A stretch of 64,000 bases of DNA from JABDIP01 sp965250245 (GTDB lineage: Bacteria; Pseudomonadota; Alphaproteobacteria; DSM-16000; Inquilinaceae): positions 2,976,001 through 3,040,000 of the forward strand of contig OZ252296.1 of assembly GCA_965250245.1 (NCBI GenBank), in the 5' to 3' direction. The translations under genes were made by a program, and so were the position numbers. The notes below the pieces were generated by a model. That model had not been told where the DNA came from. It worked only from the letters and a program-made list of their open reading frames with translations, and did not search any database. Within the stretch, counting starts at the first letter, position 1, and each line of letters opens with the position of its first letter. This document shows positions 33,964 through 42,430 of this stretch, in pieces.

Positions 33964-34080
33964 TGCCGGTCCCTCTCCGTTGCATAAGGCGGCTTCGGCA
34001 CCCTTGCCGAAGAGGTGGTGACGGAGGCCGGGCAATGCCAGCGAAGATGGACCCGAAGAGGGTCTACCGGATTGAAATCC
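33961..34080 (-). promoter_or_regulatory. structured leader that can pair with the ribosome site and start codon of the PmtA-like gene
   Basis: Plus-strand 33961-33967 (CATTGCC) pairs with 34031-34037 (GGCAATG), 33968-33969 with 34028-34029, and 33975-33980 (CTCCGT) with 34021-34026 (ACGGAG). In the minus-strand RNA this closes about 15 pairs over both the Shine-Dalgarno ACGGAG and the AUG. Inside is an 8-bp hairpin, CTTCGGCA-ccct-TGCCGAAG (33993-34012). Further 5' in the RNA are GACCC-gaaga-GGGTC (34050-34064) and GGATT-ga-AATCC (34069-34080). It looks like a translational switch ahead of a SAM-dependent enzyme, but does not match a SAM riboswitch class that I can recall. Confidence 0.45.
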
Positions 34081-34115
34081 TTGAGTTCGCGGGGCGCCTC
34101 GGCGCCTGCCGGCGC

Positions 34116-34886
34116 TTAGCGCGTGGTGGTCGCGGCGCGGGCGGCGTCGTGAAACTGGGCGGCCGGCACGGCGATGCCGAGCACCGCGTCGTCGGTCACG
34201 CGGAACCCGACATTGAGGCCGACGATGGTCGCATGGCCGAAGCGCTGGAACAGGATCGGCGATCCGGAATCGCCGCGCGTGCCGTCGCAATTGTGCAGCA
34301 TGAGGTCGTCTTCCCAGGCGACGACGCCACAGCCCTGGTGGCCGGCCAGCATATGCGCCCGGTCCTGGCTGTAGCCGGCCCTGACGAGCGAGTCACCGGC
34401 CACCTCGCTGGCGCTCGCAGGATCCAGCATCTGCCAGGGGATCGGCCGCAGGTCGTTGGTCTCGTGCACCGTGACGATGGCCCAGTCATGGACCATGTTG
34501 TCCGGATTCTCCGGGTCCAGCGGATCGTATTCCGGCGAGACGGTCACGCCGTCGACCCTGAGATGGGCGATGAAGTCGCCGCGGCTGTAGCCGGCGACGA
34601 AATGCAGGTCGCTGGCGCTGGTCCAGCGGCGCAGGCGCGAATCGTAGAGGCAATGGGCGACGGTGAGCACCTGCTTCGGCCCGATCAGCACACCGGTGCA
34701 GAACCCGCCGGTGCTCCGGTTGATGCGTCCGATGGACGACCAGGGCCATTCGCGGGAGTTGATCGGAACGCGGTTGTCCTCGCCGACGATGCCGGGCGGC
34801 TGCGCCGAGTCCTGGGCTTGCGCCGGGGCTGCGAGCAGCGGCGCCGCAAGCATGATGGAAAGCCCGATGGCGGCGGGAATTCTCAT
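34116..34886 (-). CDS. secreted trypsin-like serine protease
   Basis: A 256-residue protein with a signal peptide (about 1-23, ending APAQAQ) and the full trypsin triad: VLTVAHCLYD (His), VHDWAIVTV (Asp), GTRGDSGSPILF (Ser). It should act in the periplasm or outside. ATG at 34886 is used; a TTG two codons upstream is also open. It lies just downstream of the CO dehydrogenase accessory genes and upstream of the methyltransferase leader, with no sign that it belongs to either. Confidence 0.9.
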   Translation of the reverse strand: MRIPAAIGLSIMLAAPLLAAPAQAQDSAQPPGIVGEDNRVPINSREWPWSSIGRINRSTGGFCTGVLIGPKQVLTVAHCLYDSRLRRWTSASDLHFVAGYSRGDFIAHLRVDGVTVSPEYDPLDPENPDNMVHDWAIVTVHETNDLRPIPWQMLDPASASEVAGDSLVRAGYSQDRAHMLAGHQGCGVVAWEDDLMLHNCDGTRGDSGSPILFQRFGHATIVGLNVGFRVTDDAVLGIAVPAAQFHDAARAATTTR

Positions 34887-34941
34887 GCCCAACGTTTAGG
34901 TCGAATTCGCAACCATTCCGTTAACGCAGCGCCCGGTTTCC

Positions 34942-35556
34942 CTAGGATTTCGCGGTGTTGCCGGCAAGCGCCGAATAGTCGTCCGGAGTGTCGATATCGT
35001 TGAAATACCGGTCGTTTTCCACCGCCACCGCCTGGACCAGGTCCGGATTGCGCGCGATCAGGTTGCGGCATCCGAAGTTGACCCCGTGATTATCCATCTC
35101 GGCGCGGTTCTCGGCCGACAGGACGATCGGATTGCCGCGACGGCCATCGGACACGGGAACGATGATCCGCCGGCCGTCGCCGGCCTCGAAGGCGTCGATC
35201 AGCACGTCGATGTCGGCCGGGGTCAGACCCGGCTGGTCGGCCAGGGCGACGACGATGCCGGCATAGCGGTCCGGCAGCGCGTCCAGGCCCCGGCGGACCG
35301 AGGTCATCTGACCCTCGGCGTGGGATGGGTTGTCCACCAGGCGGAGTGCGAGTCCGGACAGGGCGACGGCGACATCCGCCGACTGGTGGCCCAGCACGAC
35401 CACGATCTCCCGGGCGCGGCTCCCCAGCAACGCGCGGGCGGCGCGGCGCACCATGGGCTCGCCGTCGATGTCCATCAGCAGCTTGTTGGCGGCCCCCATG
35501 CGACGGGACTGTCCCGCCGCCAGCAGGATCGCGGCGACGCCGGACCGGTCAGTCAT
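34942..35556 (-). CDS. MocA/MobA-like molybdopterin nucleotidyltransferase
   Basis: A 204-residue nucleotidyltransferase with the N-terminal LAAGQSRRMGAANKLLMDIDG pattern and VALADQPGLTPADID. The closest match is MocA, which adds CMP to molybdopterin to give the cytosine dinucleotide cofactor used by xanthine-dehydrogenase-family enzymes, including CO dehydrogenase. It is the last gene in the cox run, following the XdhC/CoxF-like gene by 17 bp, which supports a role in CoxL cofactor supply. Confidence 0.82.
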   Translation of the reverse strand: MTDRSGVAAILLAAGQSRRMGAANKLLMDIDGEPMVRRAARALLGSRAREIVVVLGHQSADVAVALSGLALRLVDNPSHAEGQMTSVRRGLDALPDRYAGIVVALADQPGLTPADIDVLIDAFEAGDGRRIIVPVSDGRRGNPIVLSAENRAEMDNHGVNFGCRNLIARNPDLVQAVAVENDRYFNDIDTPDDYSALAGNTAKS

Positions 35557-35573
35557 CGGGCGCCGCGACGGGG

Positions 35574-36425
35574 TCAGTGCCGATCGGGCAAGGGCGTCGG
35601 ATCGCCCTCGGCGGCGGCATCCGCCGCGGCATCCTCGGCCGGTCCCTGGCGGCGCTCCCGCACCACATCGGCCAGCACGGCAAGGGCGATCTCACCCGGC
35701 GTGGCGGCACCGATGTCCAGTCCGGCGGGGCCGCGGATGGCGGCGACCCGGGCCGGATCGACGCCGGCGGCAATCAGGTCCTGCCGCAGCTTGGCCGATT
35801 TGCGGCGGCTGCCGACGAAGGCGACATAGGGCGATCCGGTGGAGACCGCACCTTCCAGGGCCCGGCGGTCGCCTCGGCCCTGGGTGGCCACCACCACGAA
35901 GCTCTCGGCCGCGCGCGGCGCGTCGGACACGTCGTAGCCGTCGATCCGCGCGCAGGCGCCGGCGACGCCGTCCAACTCCGCCTCGGGCGCAGCCACCGTC
36001 ACGGCGAACCCCGCCGCGAGCCCGACCTCGGCCAGGGCGCGGGCCGTCGGCGACGCGCCCATAACCAGCAGCGCCGGACGCGGCAGCATGGGCTCGATGA
36101 AGATCTCGGCGGTCCCGCCGCTGGGGCAGTGGCTGGTGAAGGTGTCGACGCCGTCCGCATCCTCGATCTTGCCGTCCGGGCCGACCCGGATCAGTCGCGG
36201 GCGACCATCGGCCAGCGCCCGGGCGGCCGCCTTCAGCACCGCGCCGCGGACGCAGCCGCCGCCGATCCAGCCCTCCACCGAGGCATCGGCGCGGATCACC
36301 GCCTTGGCGCCGGCCTTGGCCGAGGTGGCGTTCTGGGTGCGCACCACGGTGGCCAGCGCGAAGGGCTGGTTGTCGCCCGTCATCTGCGCCATGCAGTCGA
36401 AGATGCGATCGTTGTCGTCGGTCAT
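35574..36425 (-). CDS. coxF: XdhC/CoxF-like maturation protein
   Basis: A 283-residue XdhC/CoxI family protein: GWIGGGCVRGAVLKAA is the conserved N-terminal motif and the C-terminal Rossmann-like half includes LLVMGASPTARALAEVGLAAG and ATPGEIALAVLADVV. XdhC proteins bind and insert the sulfurated molybdenum cofactor. Position after coxD and coxE matches coxF of known form I operons. Seventeen bases separate it from coxE, and it precedes a MocA-like gene. Confidence 0.85.
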   Translation of the reverse strand: MTDDNDRIFDCMAQMTGDNQPFALATVVRTQNATSAKAGAKAVIRADASVEGWIGGGCVRGAVLKAAARALADGRPRLIRVGPDGKIEDADGVDTFTSHCPSGGTAEIFIEPMLPRPALLVMGASPTARALAEVGLAAGFAVTVAAPEAELDGVAGACARIDGYDVSDAPRAAESFVVVATQGRGDRRALEGAVSTGSPYVAFVGSRRKSAKLRQDLIAAGVDPARVAAIRGPAGLDIGAATPGEIALAVLADVVRERRQGPAEDAAADAAAEGDPTPLPDRH

Positions 36426-36442
36426 ATCATCCTCCTACCGCA

Positions 36443-37618
36443 CTAGAGCTTCGCCAGATAAGGCTCTAATGCCGCAAGGCTTTCCAAATTGTGGGCCGGC
36501 GCGAACAGGTCGACATGCGGCAGGGCCGCCTGCATGCCGGCCGCCTCCGGCGTGTAGTCGCGCCAGCCGATCATCGGGTTCAGCCAGACGATGCGCCGCG
36601 CCCGGCGCTTGAGCTGGCGCATCTCCTCGCCCAGTTGCTCGGCCGGGCCGGTGTCGTAGCCGTCGCTGACGATCATCACGATGGAGCGCGAATTCAGGGT
36701 GGCGGCGGCGTGGTGGCGGTTGAAGGCGGCCAGGCTGTCGCCGATGCGGGTACCGCCGGACCAGCCGGCCGCCAGCAGCGCCATACGCTCGACCGCCTTG
36801 TCGATGTTGCGCTCCTTCAGCGCCGGGCCGATCTGGACCAGTCGGGTGTGGAAAATGAAGGCCTCGGCCTCCTGGAACCGGTCGATGACGCCGCGGATGA
36901 AGCGCACGAAAAAGCTGCTGTAGAGGCTCATCGAGCCGCTGGCGTCGAGGATCACCACCAGCCGGACCGGCCGCTGGCGACGCTTCCGCATCACGAGGTC
37001 CAGCGGCATGCCGCCATGGCGGATGCTCTTGTGGATGGTGTTGCGCAGGTCGAGACGGCGGCCACGCCGGGCGATGCGCTGGCGCCGGGTCAGCCGGTAG
37101 CGCATGCGCGCTGCCAGCCGTTCGGTCAGGGCGTAGACCTGCTCCAGAGCCTCAGGGTCGGCGATGTGGCGGAAATCCGTGCTCGCCAGGCTCTCGGCGG
37201 TGCTGGCGCCACGCTGCGGCGCGCCGGCCTCCGGCGGGATGCCGCTGCCGCCGCGTTCGGTGCGATCCGGCAGGCCGGGCAGTGTCTGCGGCGCGCCGCT
37301 GGGCGGCAGGAACCGCAGCCCCTTCCGGCCGACATCGCCGCCGACGGTCGCCACCTGCTTCATGCCACGGTCGAGCCAGTATGCCTCGAACAGCTCGTCG
37401 TATCGGCGCCAATCGGCGTGGCAGGAACAGAGTAGCGCCTTCAGCCCGGCCCGCAGCTCGCGGTCGCGGCGCACATCGGCTCCGGCGGCGATGCGGGCCG
37501 CATCCATGCCCTCGCGCAGGCCGACGGGAAATCCGTTGTCGCGCAGCAGCCGCACGAACCCGACCACCCGCCGGCTGAGCGGCGTGTTGGCGGATGGGTA
37601 TGCGACGACCGTGCTCAT
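36443..37618 (-). CDS. coxE: CoxE-type VWA domain protein
   Basis: A 391-residue protein whose C-terminal half is a von Willebrand A domain with the metal-ion-dependent adhesion motif VVILDASGSMSLYS and later SGGTRIGDSL and IVSDGYDTG. CoxE works with the AAA ATPase CoxD in assembling the Cu-S-Mo active site of CO dehydrogenase. Its start at 37618 overlaps the coxD stop by 4 bp. Cytoplasmic. Confidence 0.9.
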   Translation of the reverse strand: MSTVVAYPSANTPLSRRVVGFVRLLRDNGFPVGLREGMDAARIAAGADVRRDRELRAGLKALLCSCHADWRRYDELFEAYWLDRGMKQVATVGGDVGRKGLRFLPPSGAPQTLPGLPDRTERGGSGIPPEAGAPQRGASTAESLASTDFRHIADPEALEQVYALTERLAARMRYRLTRRQRIARRGRRLDLRNTIHKSIRHGGMPLDLVMRKRRQRPVRLVVILDASGSMSLYSSFFVRFIRGVIDRFQEAEAFIFHTRLVQIGPALKERNIDKAVERMALLAAGWSGGTRIGDSLAAFNRHHAAATLNSRSIVMIVSDGYDTGPAEQLGEEMRQLKRRARRIVWLNPMIGWRDYTPEAAGMQAALPHVDLFAPAHNLESLAALEPYLAKL

Positions 37619-38511
37619 ACCGCCTTGGCGACGAGCCGCTCCGACACCTCGCGCGGCATGGCGCGCTGATCCTCGCGGGTCTTCAACAGGCAGAGCAGGC
37701 TCTCCTGCACCGCCTCGGGATCGTCGCGCAGGTCGGAAACCTGGAGCCCGACCAGGGCGCGGGCCCAGTCCAGGGTCTCGGCGATGCCGGGCGCCTTCTT
37801 CAGCTCCTCCTTGCGGGCCAACTGGACGAAGCGGACGATCTGGCCGGCCAGCGCCTGCTCGATGCCGGGCACCCGGGCGTTGAGGATGCGCAGCTCCTTG
37901 TCCTCTGCCGGGTAGTCCACATAGTGGTAGAGGCAGCGGCGGCGCAGCGCGTCCGACAGCTCGCGGGTGCCGTTGGAGGTCAGCACCACATAGGGGATCG
38001 ACTGGGCGGTGAGCGTGCCCAGCTCCGGGATGGTGATCTGGAACTCCGACAGCACCTCCAGCAGATAGGCCTCGAACTCCTCGTCGGCGCGGTCGATCTC
38101 GTCGACCAGCAGCACCGGTGGTGTTTCCTGGCTGATCGCCTGCAGGAGCGGCCGGCGCAGCAGGTAGTCTTCCTGGAAGATGTGCCGCTCGGTCTCGGCT
38201 GCGTCCGCCTTGTCGGCCTCGCGGATCTTGATGGCCAGAAGCTGGTGCTGGTAGTTCCACTCATAGACGGCGGAGTGGGCGTCCAGCCCCTCATAGCACT
38301 GCAGGCGGATCAGGTTGGTGCCCAGCGCCTGGGCCAGGCTCTTGGCCACCTCGGTCTTGCCGACACCGGCATCGCCCTCCAGCAGCAGCGGTCGCTCCAG
38401 CCGGGCCATCAGCACGACCGCCATGGCCAGCGAGGGATCGGCCACATAGCCGGTCCCGGCCAGCCGACCCATCACCGCGTCCCGGGTGAATTCCATCGGA
38501 GCGCTGGTCAC
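37615..38511 (-). CDS. coxD: CoxD MoxR-type AAA+ ATPase
   Basis: A 298-residue AAA+ ATPase with Walker A GDAGVGKTEVAKSLA, Walker B VLLVDEIDRADEEFEAYLLE and sensor VVLTSNGTRELSDALRRRC. In known systems CoxD is a membrane-associated chaperone needed to introduce sulfur and copper into CoxL. It follows coxL after 136 bp that include a strong hairpin (38546-38593) and overlaps coxE by 4 bp. Confidence 0.92.
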   Translation of the reverse strand: MTSAPMEFTRDAVMGRLAGTGYVADPSLAMAVVLMARLERPLLLEGDAGVGKTEVAKSLAQALGTNLIRLQCYEGLDAHSAVYEWNYQHQLLAIKIREADKADAAETERHIFQEDYLLRRPLLQAISQETPPVLLVDEIDRADEEFEAYLLEVLSEFQITIPELGTLTAQSIPYVVLTSNGTRELSDALRRRCLYHYVDYPAEDKELRILNARVPGIEQALAGQIVRFVQLARKEELKKAPGIAETLDWARALVGLQVSDLRDDPEAVQESLLCLLKTREDQRAMPREVSERLVAKAV

Positions 38512-38545
38512 CGGCGCCTCTCCCGTTTCCCGCTGGTCGGTTCTC

Positions 38546-38593
38546 GCCGCAGCCGACGCGCCCGAGTGAACGAGCGCGTCTGCTGGCTGCGGC
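38546..38593 (-). other. large hairpin between coxL and coxD
   Basis: GCCGCAGCC (38546-38554) and GACGCGC (38555-38561) pair with GCGCGTC (38574-38580) and GGCTGCGGC (38585-38593), leaving a 12-nt loop and a 4-nt bulge. No T-run follows on the minus strand. It could protect the coxMSL message or lower expression of the accessory genes. Confidence 0.5.
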
Positions 38594-38647
38594 TAACGGT
38601 CATGAACGGGCTACCTGCAAGCCCACAACCGTCCTCCCTGACCGTGT

Positions 38648-41053
38648 CTACTTCGCCAGGCCCAGCGCCTCGGCCTGCTGCCAGACGCGCCACGGGGTGT
38701 GGGGCATCGGCATGTGGGTCACGCCGTGATGGGCGAAGGCGTCGATCACCGCGTTGGAGATCGCCGACACGCCGCCGACATTCGGGGATTCTCCGACCCC
38801 CTTGGCACCGATCGGATGGTGCGGCGACGGCGTGACGGTGAAATCGGTCTCCCAGACCGGCGTCTCGACCGCGGTAGGCACGAAATAGTCCATGAAGCTG
38901 GCGCCATGGACGTTGCCGTTCTCGTCGTAGAGCAGCTCCTGACCCATGGCGATGCCGAAGGCCTCGGCGAGGCCGCCATGGACCTGCCCCTCGATGATCA
39001 TCGGGTTGATCCGGGTGCCGCAATCGTCCAGCGCGTAGAAGCGCCGGACCGCCACCTCGCCGGTCTGCGGGTCGACGTCGACGACGCAGATATAGGCGCC
39101 GAACGGGTAGGTGAAGTTCGGCGGATCGTAGTAGTCCACCGTCTCCAGCCCCGGCTCCATGCCCTCGGGCAGGTTGTTGTAGGCGGCCCAGGCGATCTCC
39201 TTCATGGTCGCCGTCTTCTCCGGCAGGCCCTTGACCTGGAAGCGGTCGACATCCCAGTCGAGATCGTCCTCGCCGACCTCCAGCATGTGGGCCGCGATCG
39301 CCTTGGCCTTGGCCTTGATCTTGCGCGCGGCGCGGGCCGCGGCGGCGCCGGCCACCGGCGTGGAGCGCGAGCCGTACGTGCCGAGCCCGTAGGGCGCGGT
39401 GTCGGTGTTGCCCTCCTCGATCATGATGTCCTCGGACGGCAGACCGATCTCAGACGCGATGATCTGGGCATAGGTGGTCTCATGGGCCTGGCCCTGGGAC
39501 TTGGTGCCCAGCCGCGCGATGGCGCTGCCGGTCGGGTGGATGCGGATCTCGCAGCTGTCGAACATGCCGACCCCGAGGATGTCGCAGTTCCGGGTCGGCC
39601 CGGCGCCCACGATCTCGGTGAAGAAGGCGATGCCGATGCCCATCAGCTCGCCCTTCTGCCGCTTCTCCTCCTGCTCGCGGCGCAGGCCGGCATAGTCGAC
39701 GGCCTCCAGGGCCTTGGCCATGGCGGTCTGGTAGTCGCCGCTGTCGTACTCCCAGCCGAGTGCGGAGGTGTACGGGAACTGGTCGGCGCGGATGAAGTTG
39801 CGCTGCCGGATCTCCGCCTTGTCGATGCCGGTCTTCTGGGCCAGCACATCGACCATGCGCTCGATGAGATAGGAGGCCTCGGTCACCCGGAAGGAGCAGC
39901 GATAGGCCACGCCGCCCGGCGCCTTGTTGGTGAACACGCCGTCCACCGAGCAATGCGCCGCCGGGATGTCGTAGCTGCCGGTCACGATGCTGAACAGCCC
40001 GGCCGGCCATTTGGTCGGCTGGGCATGGGCGTTGAAGGCGCCGTGATCGGCCAGGACGTGCACACGCAGTCCGGTGATCGTGCCGTTGGCGTCCGCCGCC
40101 AGCTCGCCGGTCATGTGGTAGTCGCGGGCGAAGGCCGTGGTCGAAAGATTGTCGGTGCGGCTCTCGACCCATTTGACCGGCCGGCCGAGCACGATCGACG
40201 CCACCACCGAGCAGACATAGCCCGGATAGGCCCCGACCTTGCCGCCGAAGCCGCCGCCGATATCCGGCGCGATCACGTGGATCTTGTGCTCCGGCAGGCC
40301 GGCGATCAGCGACACCACGGTGCGGACCACATGCGGCGCCTGGAAGGTGCCGTAGAGGGTCAGCTCGCCGCGAATGGTGTCCATGTCGGCGACGCAGCCG
40401 CAGGGCTCCAGCGGACACGGGTGCACCCGCTGATAGGTGATCTCCTCGCGCACGGTGATGTCGGCGCTATCGAACGCCGCGCTGGTGGCGTCGGCGTCGC
40501 CCACATCCCAGGTGAAGATGTGGTTGGGATGCTTGCGCGCGCCCTGCCCCACCTCGGTCTTGTCCTTGGCGTCCTCGCGCAGGATCGGTGCATCGTCATC
40601 CATCGCCTTGCGCGGATCGACCAGGGCCGGCAGCTCCTCATAATCGACGTCGACGAGCTGGATCGCATCGGCGACCGCCTGGCGGGTCTCGCCGATGACG
40701 AAGGCGACCTCCTGGTTCTGGAAATGCACCTTCTCGTCCGCCAGCACCGCCTGGGTGTCGCCGGCCAGTGTGGGCATCCAGTGCAGGTTGAGCGGCTTCA
40801 GATCGTCGGCCGTCAGGATCGCCAGCACGCCCGGGACCTCCGAGGCGGCGGCCTTGTCGATGCCCTTGATGCGGGCGTGGCCATAGGGGCTGCGGACGAA
40901 GTCGCCGTGGACCTGGCCTTTCAGGGCGATGTCGTCGACATAGTTGCCCTTGCCCTGGATGAAGCGGATGTCTTCCTTGCGCTTGCGGGCGCAGCCGATG
41001 CCGCCGAGGCTCTCTTCGCGTTCGGCAGCCGATGGGATGGGTGTGTCAGGCAT
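38648..41053 (-). CDS. coxL: form I aerobic CO dehydrogenase large subunit CoxL
   Basis: An 801-residue molybdenum-hydroxylase large subunit. Residues around Cys386 read AYRCSFR, the loop that defines form I (true CO-oxidising) CoxL; the Cys carries the copper of the Cu-S-Mo centre. KGVGESPNVGGVSAISN holds the catalytic Glu near the C-terminus, and IGGGFGGKVGAYPGY is the molybdopterin-binding GGGFGGK motif. It oxidises CO to CO2, feeding electrons through CoxS and CoxM. Its start overlaps the coxS stop by one base (TAATG), so the subunits are translationally coupled. Length is that of known CoxL. Confidence 0.96.
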   Translation of the reverse strand: MPDTPIPSAAEREESLGGIGCARKRKEDIRFIQGKGNYVDDIALKGQVHGDFVRSPYGHARIKGIDKAAASEVPGVLAILTADDLKPLNLHWMPTLAGDTQAVLADEKVHFQNQEVAFVIGETRQAVADAIQLVDVDYEELPALVDPRKAMDDDAPILREDAKDKTEVGQGARKHPNHIFTWDVGDADATSAAFDSADITVREEITYQRVHPCPLEPCGCVADMDTIRGELTLYGTFQAPHVVRTVVSLIAGLPEHKIHVIAPDIGGGFGGKVGAYPGYVCSVVASIVLGRPVKWVESRTDNLSTTAFARDYHMTGELAADANGTITGLRVHVLADHGAFNAHAQPTKWPAGLFSIVTGSYDIPAAHCSVDGVFTNKAPGGVAYRCSFRVTEASYLIERMVDVLAQKTGIDKAEIRQRNFIRADQFPYTSALGWEYDSGDYQTAMAKALEAVDYAGLRREQEEKRQKGELMGIGIAFFTEIVGAGPTRNCDILGVGMFDSCEIRIHPTGSAIARLGTKSQGQAHETTYAQIIASEIGLPSEDIMIEEGNTDTAPYGLGTYGSRSTPVAGAAAARAARKIKAKAKAIAAHMLEVGEDDLDWDVDRFQVKGLPEKTATMKEIAWAAYNNLPEGMEPGLETVDYYDPPNFTYPFGAYICVVDVDPQTGEVAVRRFYALDDCGTRINPMIIEGQVHGGLAEAFGIAMGQELLYDENGNVHGASFMDYFVPTAVETPVWETDFTVTPSPHHPIGAKGVGESPNVGGVSAISNAVIDAFAHHGVTHMPMPHTPWRVWQQAEALGLAK

Positions 41054-41544
41054 TATTCGGCGGCCTCCTCGACGGCGTTCATCTTGTCGGCGGCACTGCG
41101 CACCGCCTTGACGATGTTCTGGTATCCGGTGCAGCGGCAGATGTTCCCGGCCAGACCGTTGCGGATCTCCTCATCGGTCGGGTTCGGGTTCTCCTGCAGC
41201 AGGCGGTGGGTGCGCATGATCATGCCCGGCGTACAGAAGCCGCATTGCAGGCCATGCTCCTCCATGAAGCTTTCCTGGATCGGATGAAGCTGGCCGCCCT
41301 GGGCCATGCCCTCCACCGTGGTCACCTCGGCGCCATTGGCCTGGGCGACGAAGACCGTGCAGGACTTCACCGACTGGCCGTTGATGTCGACCGTGCAGGC
41401 GCCGCAATGGGACGTATCGCAGCCCACATGCGGGCCAGTGATGTCCAGCGTGTCGCGCAGGAAATGGATCAACAGGGTGCGCGGTTCGGCCAGGGCCTCG
41501 ACCTGCTGGCCGTTCACCGTCATTTCGATTGGCATCTTGTCCAT
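41053..41544 (-). CDS. coxS: CO dehydrogenase iron-sulfur subunit CoxS
   Basis: A 163-residue two-cluster [2Fe-2S] protein. HVGCDTSHCGACTV with a later Cys (KSCTVF) binds the plant-type cluster; LQCGFCTPGMI and NICRCTGYQNIV bind the second. It passes electrons from the CoxL molybdenum site to the FAD of CoxM. It lies between coxM and coxL as in form I operons. Confidence 0.95.
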   Translation of the reverse strand: MDKMPIEMTVNGQQVEALAEPRTLLIHFLRDTLDITGPHVGCDTSHCGACTVDINGQSVKSCTVFVAQANGAEVTTVEGMAQGGQLHPIQESFMEEHGLQCGFCTPGMIMRTHRLLQENPNPTDEEIRNGLAGNICRCTGYQNIVKAVRSAADKMNAVEEAAE

Positions 41545-41548
41545 GGTC

Positions 41549-42430
41549 TCAGGCCCCCTGTGCGCGGCTCAACGCCGTCTGGATGGCGCGGCGGGTCATG
41601 ACGCCGGCAACATGCCGGCGGAAGTCCGGCGGCCCGCGCATGTCGTCGACCGGATCGGTGATCTCGATGGCGGCGGTGACGGCGGCGTCGATCGCCGCAT
41701 CGTCGACCGCGGTGCCGACCAGCGCCTGGCCCGCCGCCTCCGCGTAGAGCGGCGTCTGGCCGACATTGGTCAGCGCGATCGCCGCCGATTTGCAGGCACC
41801 ACCCTCCAGGGTCAGGACGACCGCGGCGGCGGCGGTGGCGTAGTCGCCGACCTTGCGCTTCATCTTCGCGTAGGCATGGCCGTGTCCGGCCGGCGGAACC
41901 GCGAAGCGGATCTCGGTCAGCACCTCGTCTTCCTTCAGCGCCGTGAAGTAGGCCGCCTCGTAGAAGTCGCGCGCCGCGACCTCACGATCGCCATTGGGTC
42001 CCCGCAGGACATAGGAGGCATCCAGGCACATCATCAGTGCCGGCATGTCGTTGCCGGGATCGCCATTGGCGACGTTGCCGCCGATGGTCCCGCGATAGCG
42101 GACCTGCGGGTCGGCAATGGTCTCGGCCGTCTCCTTCAGGACCGGGCAGGTCTCCGACAGCAGGTCGGAGCCGATCACGTCGGCCTGGGTGGTCATGGCG
42201 CCGATACGCAGCACACCGCCAGCCTCTGAGATGCCGGAGAGACCGTCGACCCCTTGCAGGTCGATCAGGTGCTCGGGCGCGGCAAGCCGCAGTTTCATCA
42301 TCGGGATCAGGCTGTGGCCGCCGGCCAGCAGCCGGCTGTCGTCGCCATGCTGGGTCAACAGGGCGATCGCCTCGTCGACGGATGACGGGCGATGGTATTC
42401 GAATCTCGCCGGAATCACGCGTGCCTCCAT
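41549..42430 (-). CDS. coxM: CO dehydrogenase FAD subunit CoxM
   Basis: A 293-residue FAD-binding subunit with the two conserved loops AGGHSLIPMMKLRLA and TIGGNVANGDPGND. It takes electrons from CoxS and passes them to quinones or the respiratory chain. The ATG at 42430 (MEARVIPARFEYHRP) is chosen because it matches the family start; the frame is open upstream but that part is promoter-region sequence. First gene of the coxMSLDEF run, with about 330 bp between it and coxC holding three phased repeats. Confidence 0.95.
   Translation of the reverse strand: MEARVIPARFEYHRPSSVDEAIALLTQHGDDSRLLAGGHSLIPMMKLRLAAPEHLIDLQGVDGLSGISEAGGVLRIGAMTTQADVIGSDLLSETCPVLKETAETIADPQVRYRGTIGGNVANGDPGNDMPALMMCLDASYVLRGPNGDREVAARDFYEAAYFTALKEDEVLTEIRFAVPPAGHGHAYAKMKRKVGDYATAAAAVVLTLEGGACKSAAIALTNVGQTPLYAEAAGQALVGTAVDDAAIDAAVTAAIEITDPVDDMRGPPDFRRHVAGVMTRRAIQTALSRAQGA

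Noticed and set aside
33961..34080. Known SAM-II or SAM/SAH riboswitch
   Set aside because: The sequence lacks the conserved cores of those classes that I can recall; only base pairing supports a regulatory role.
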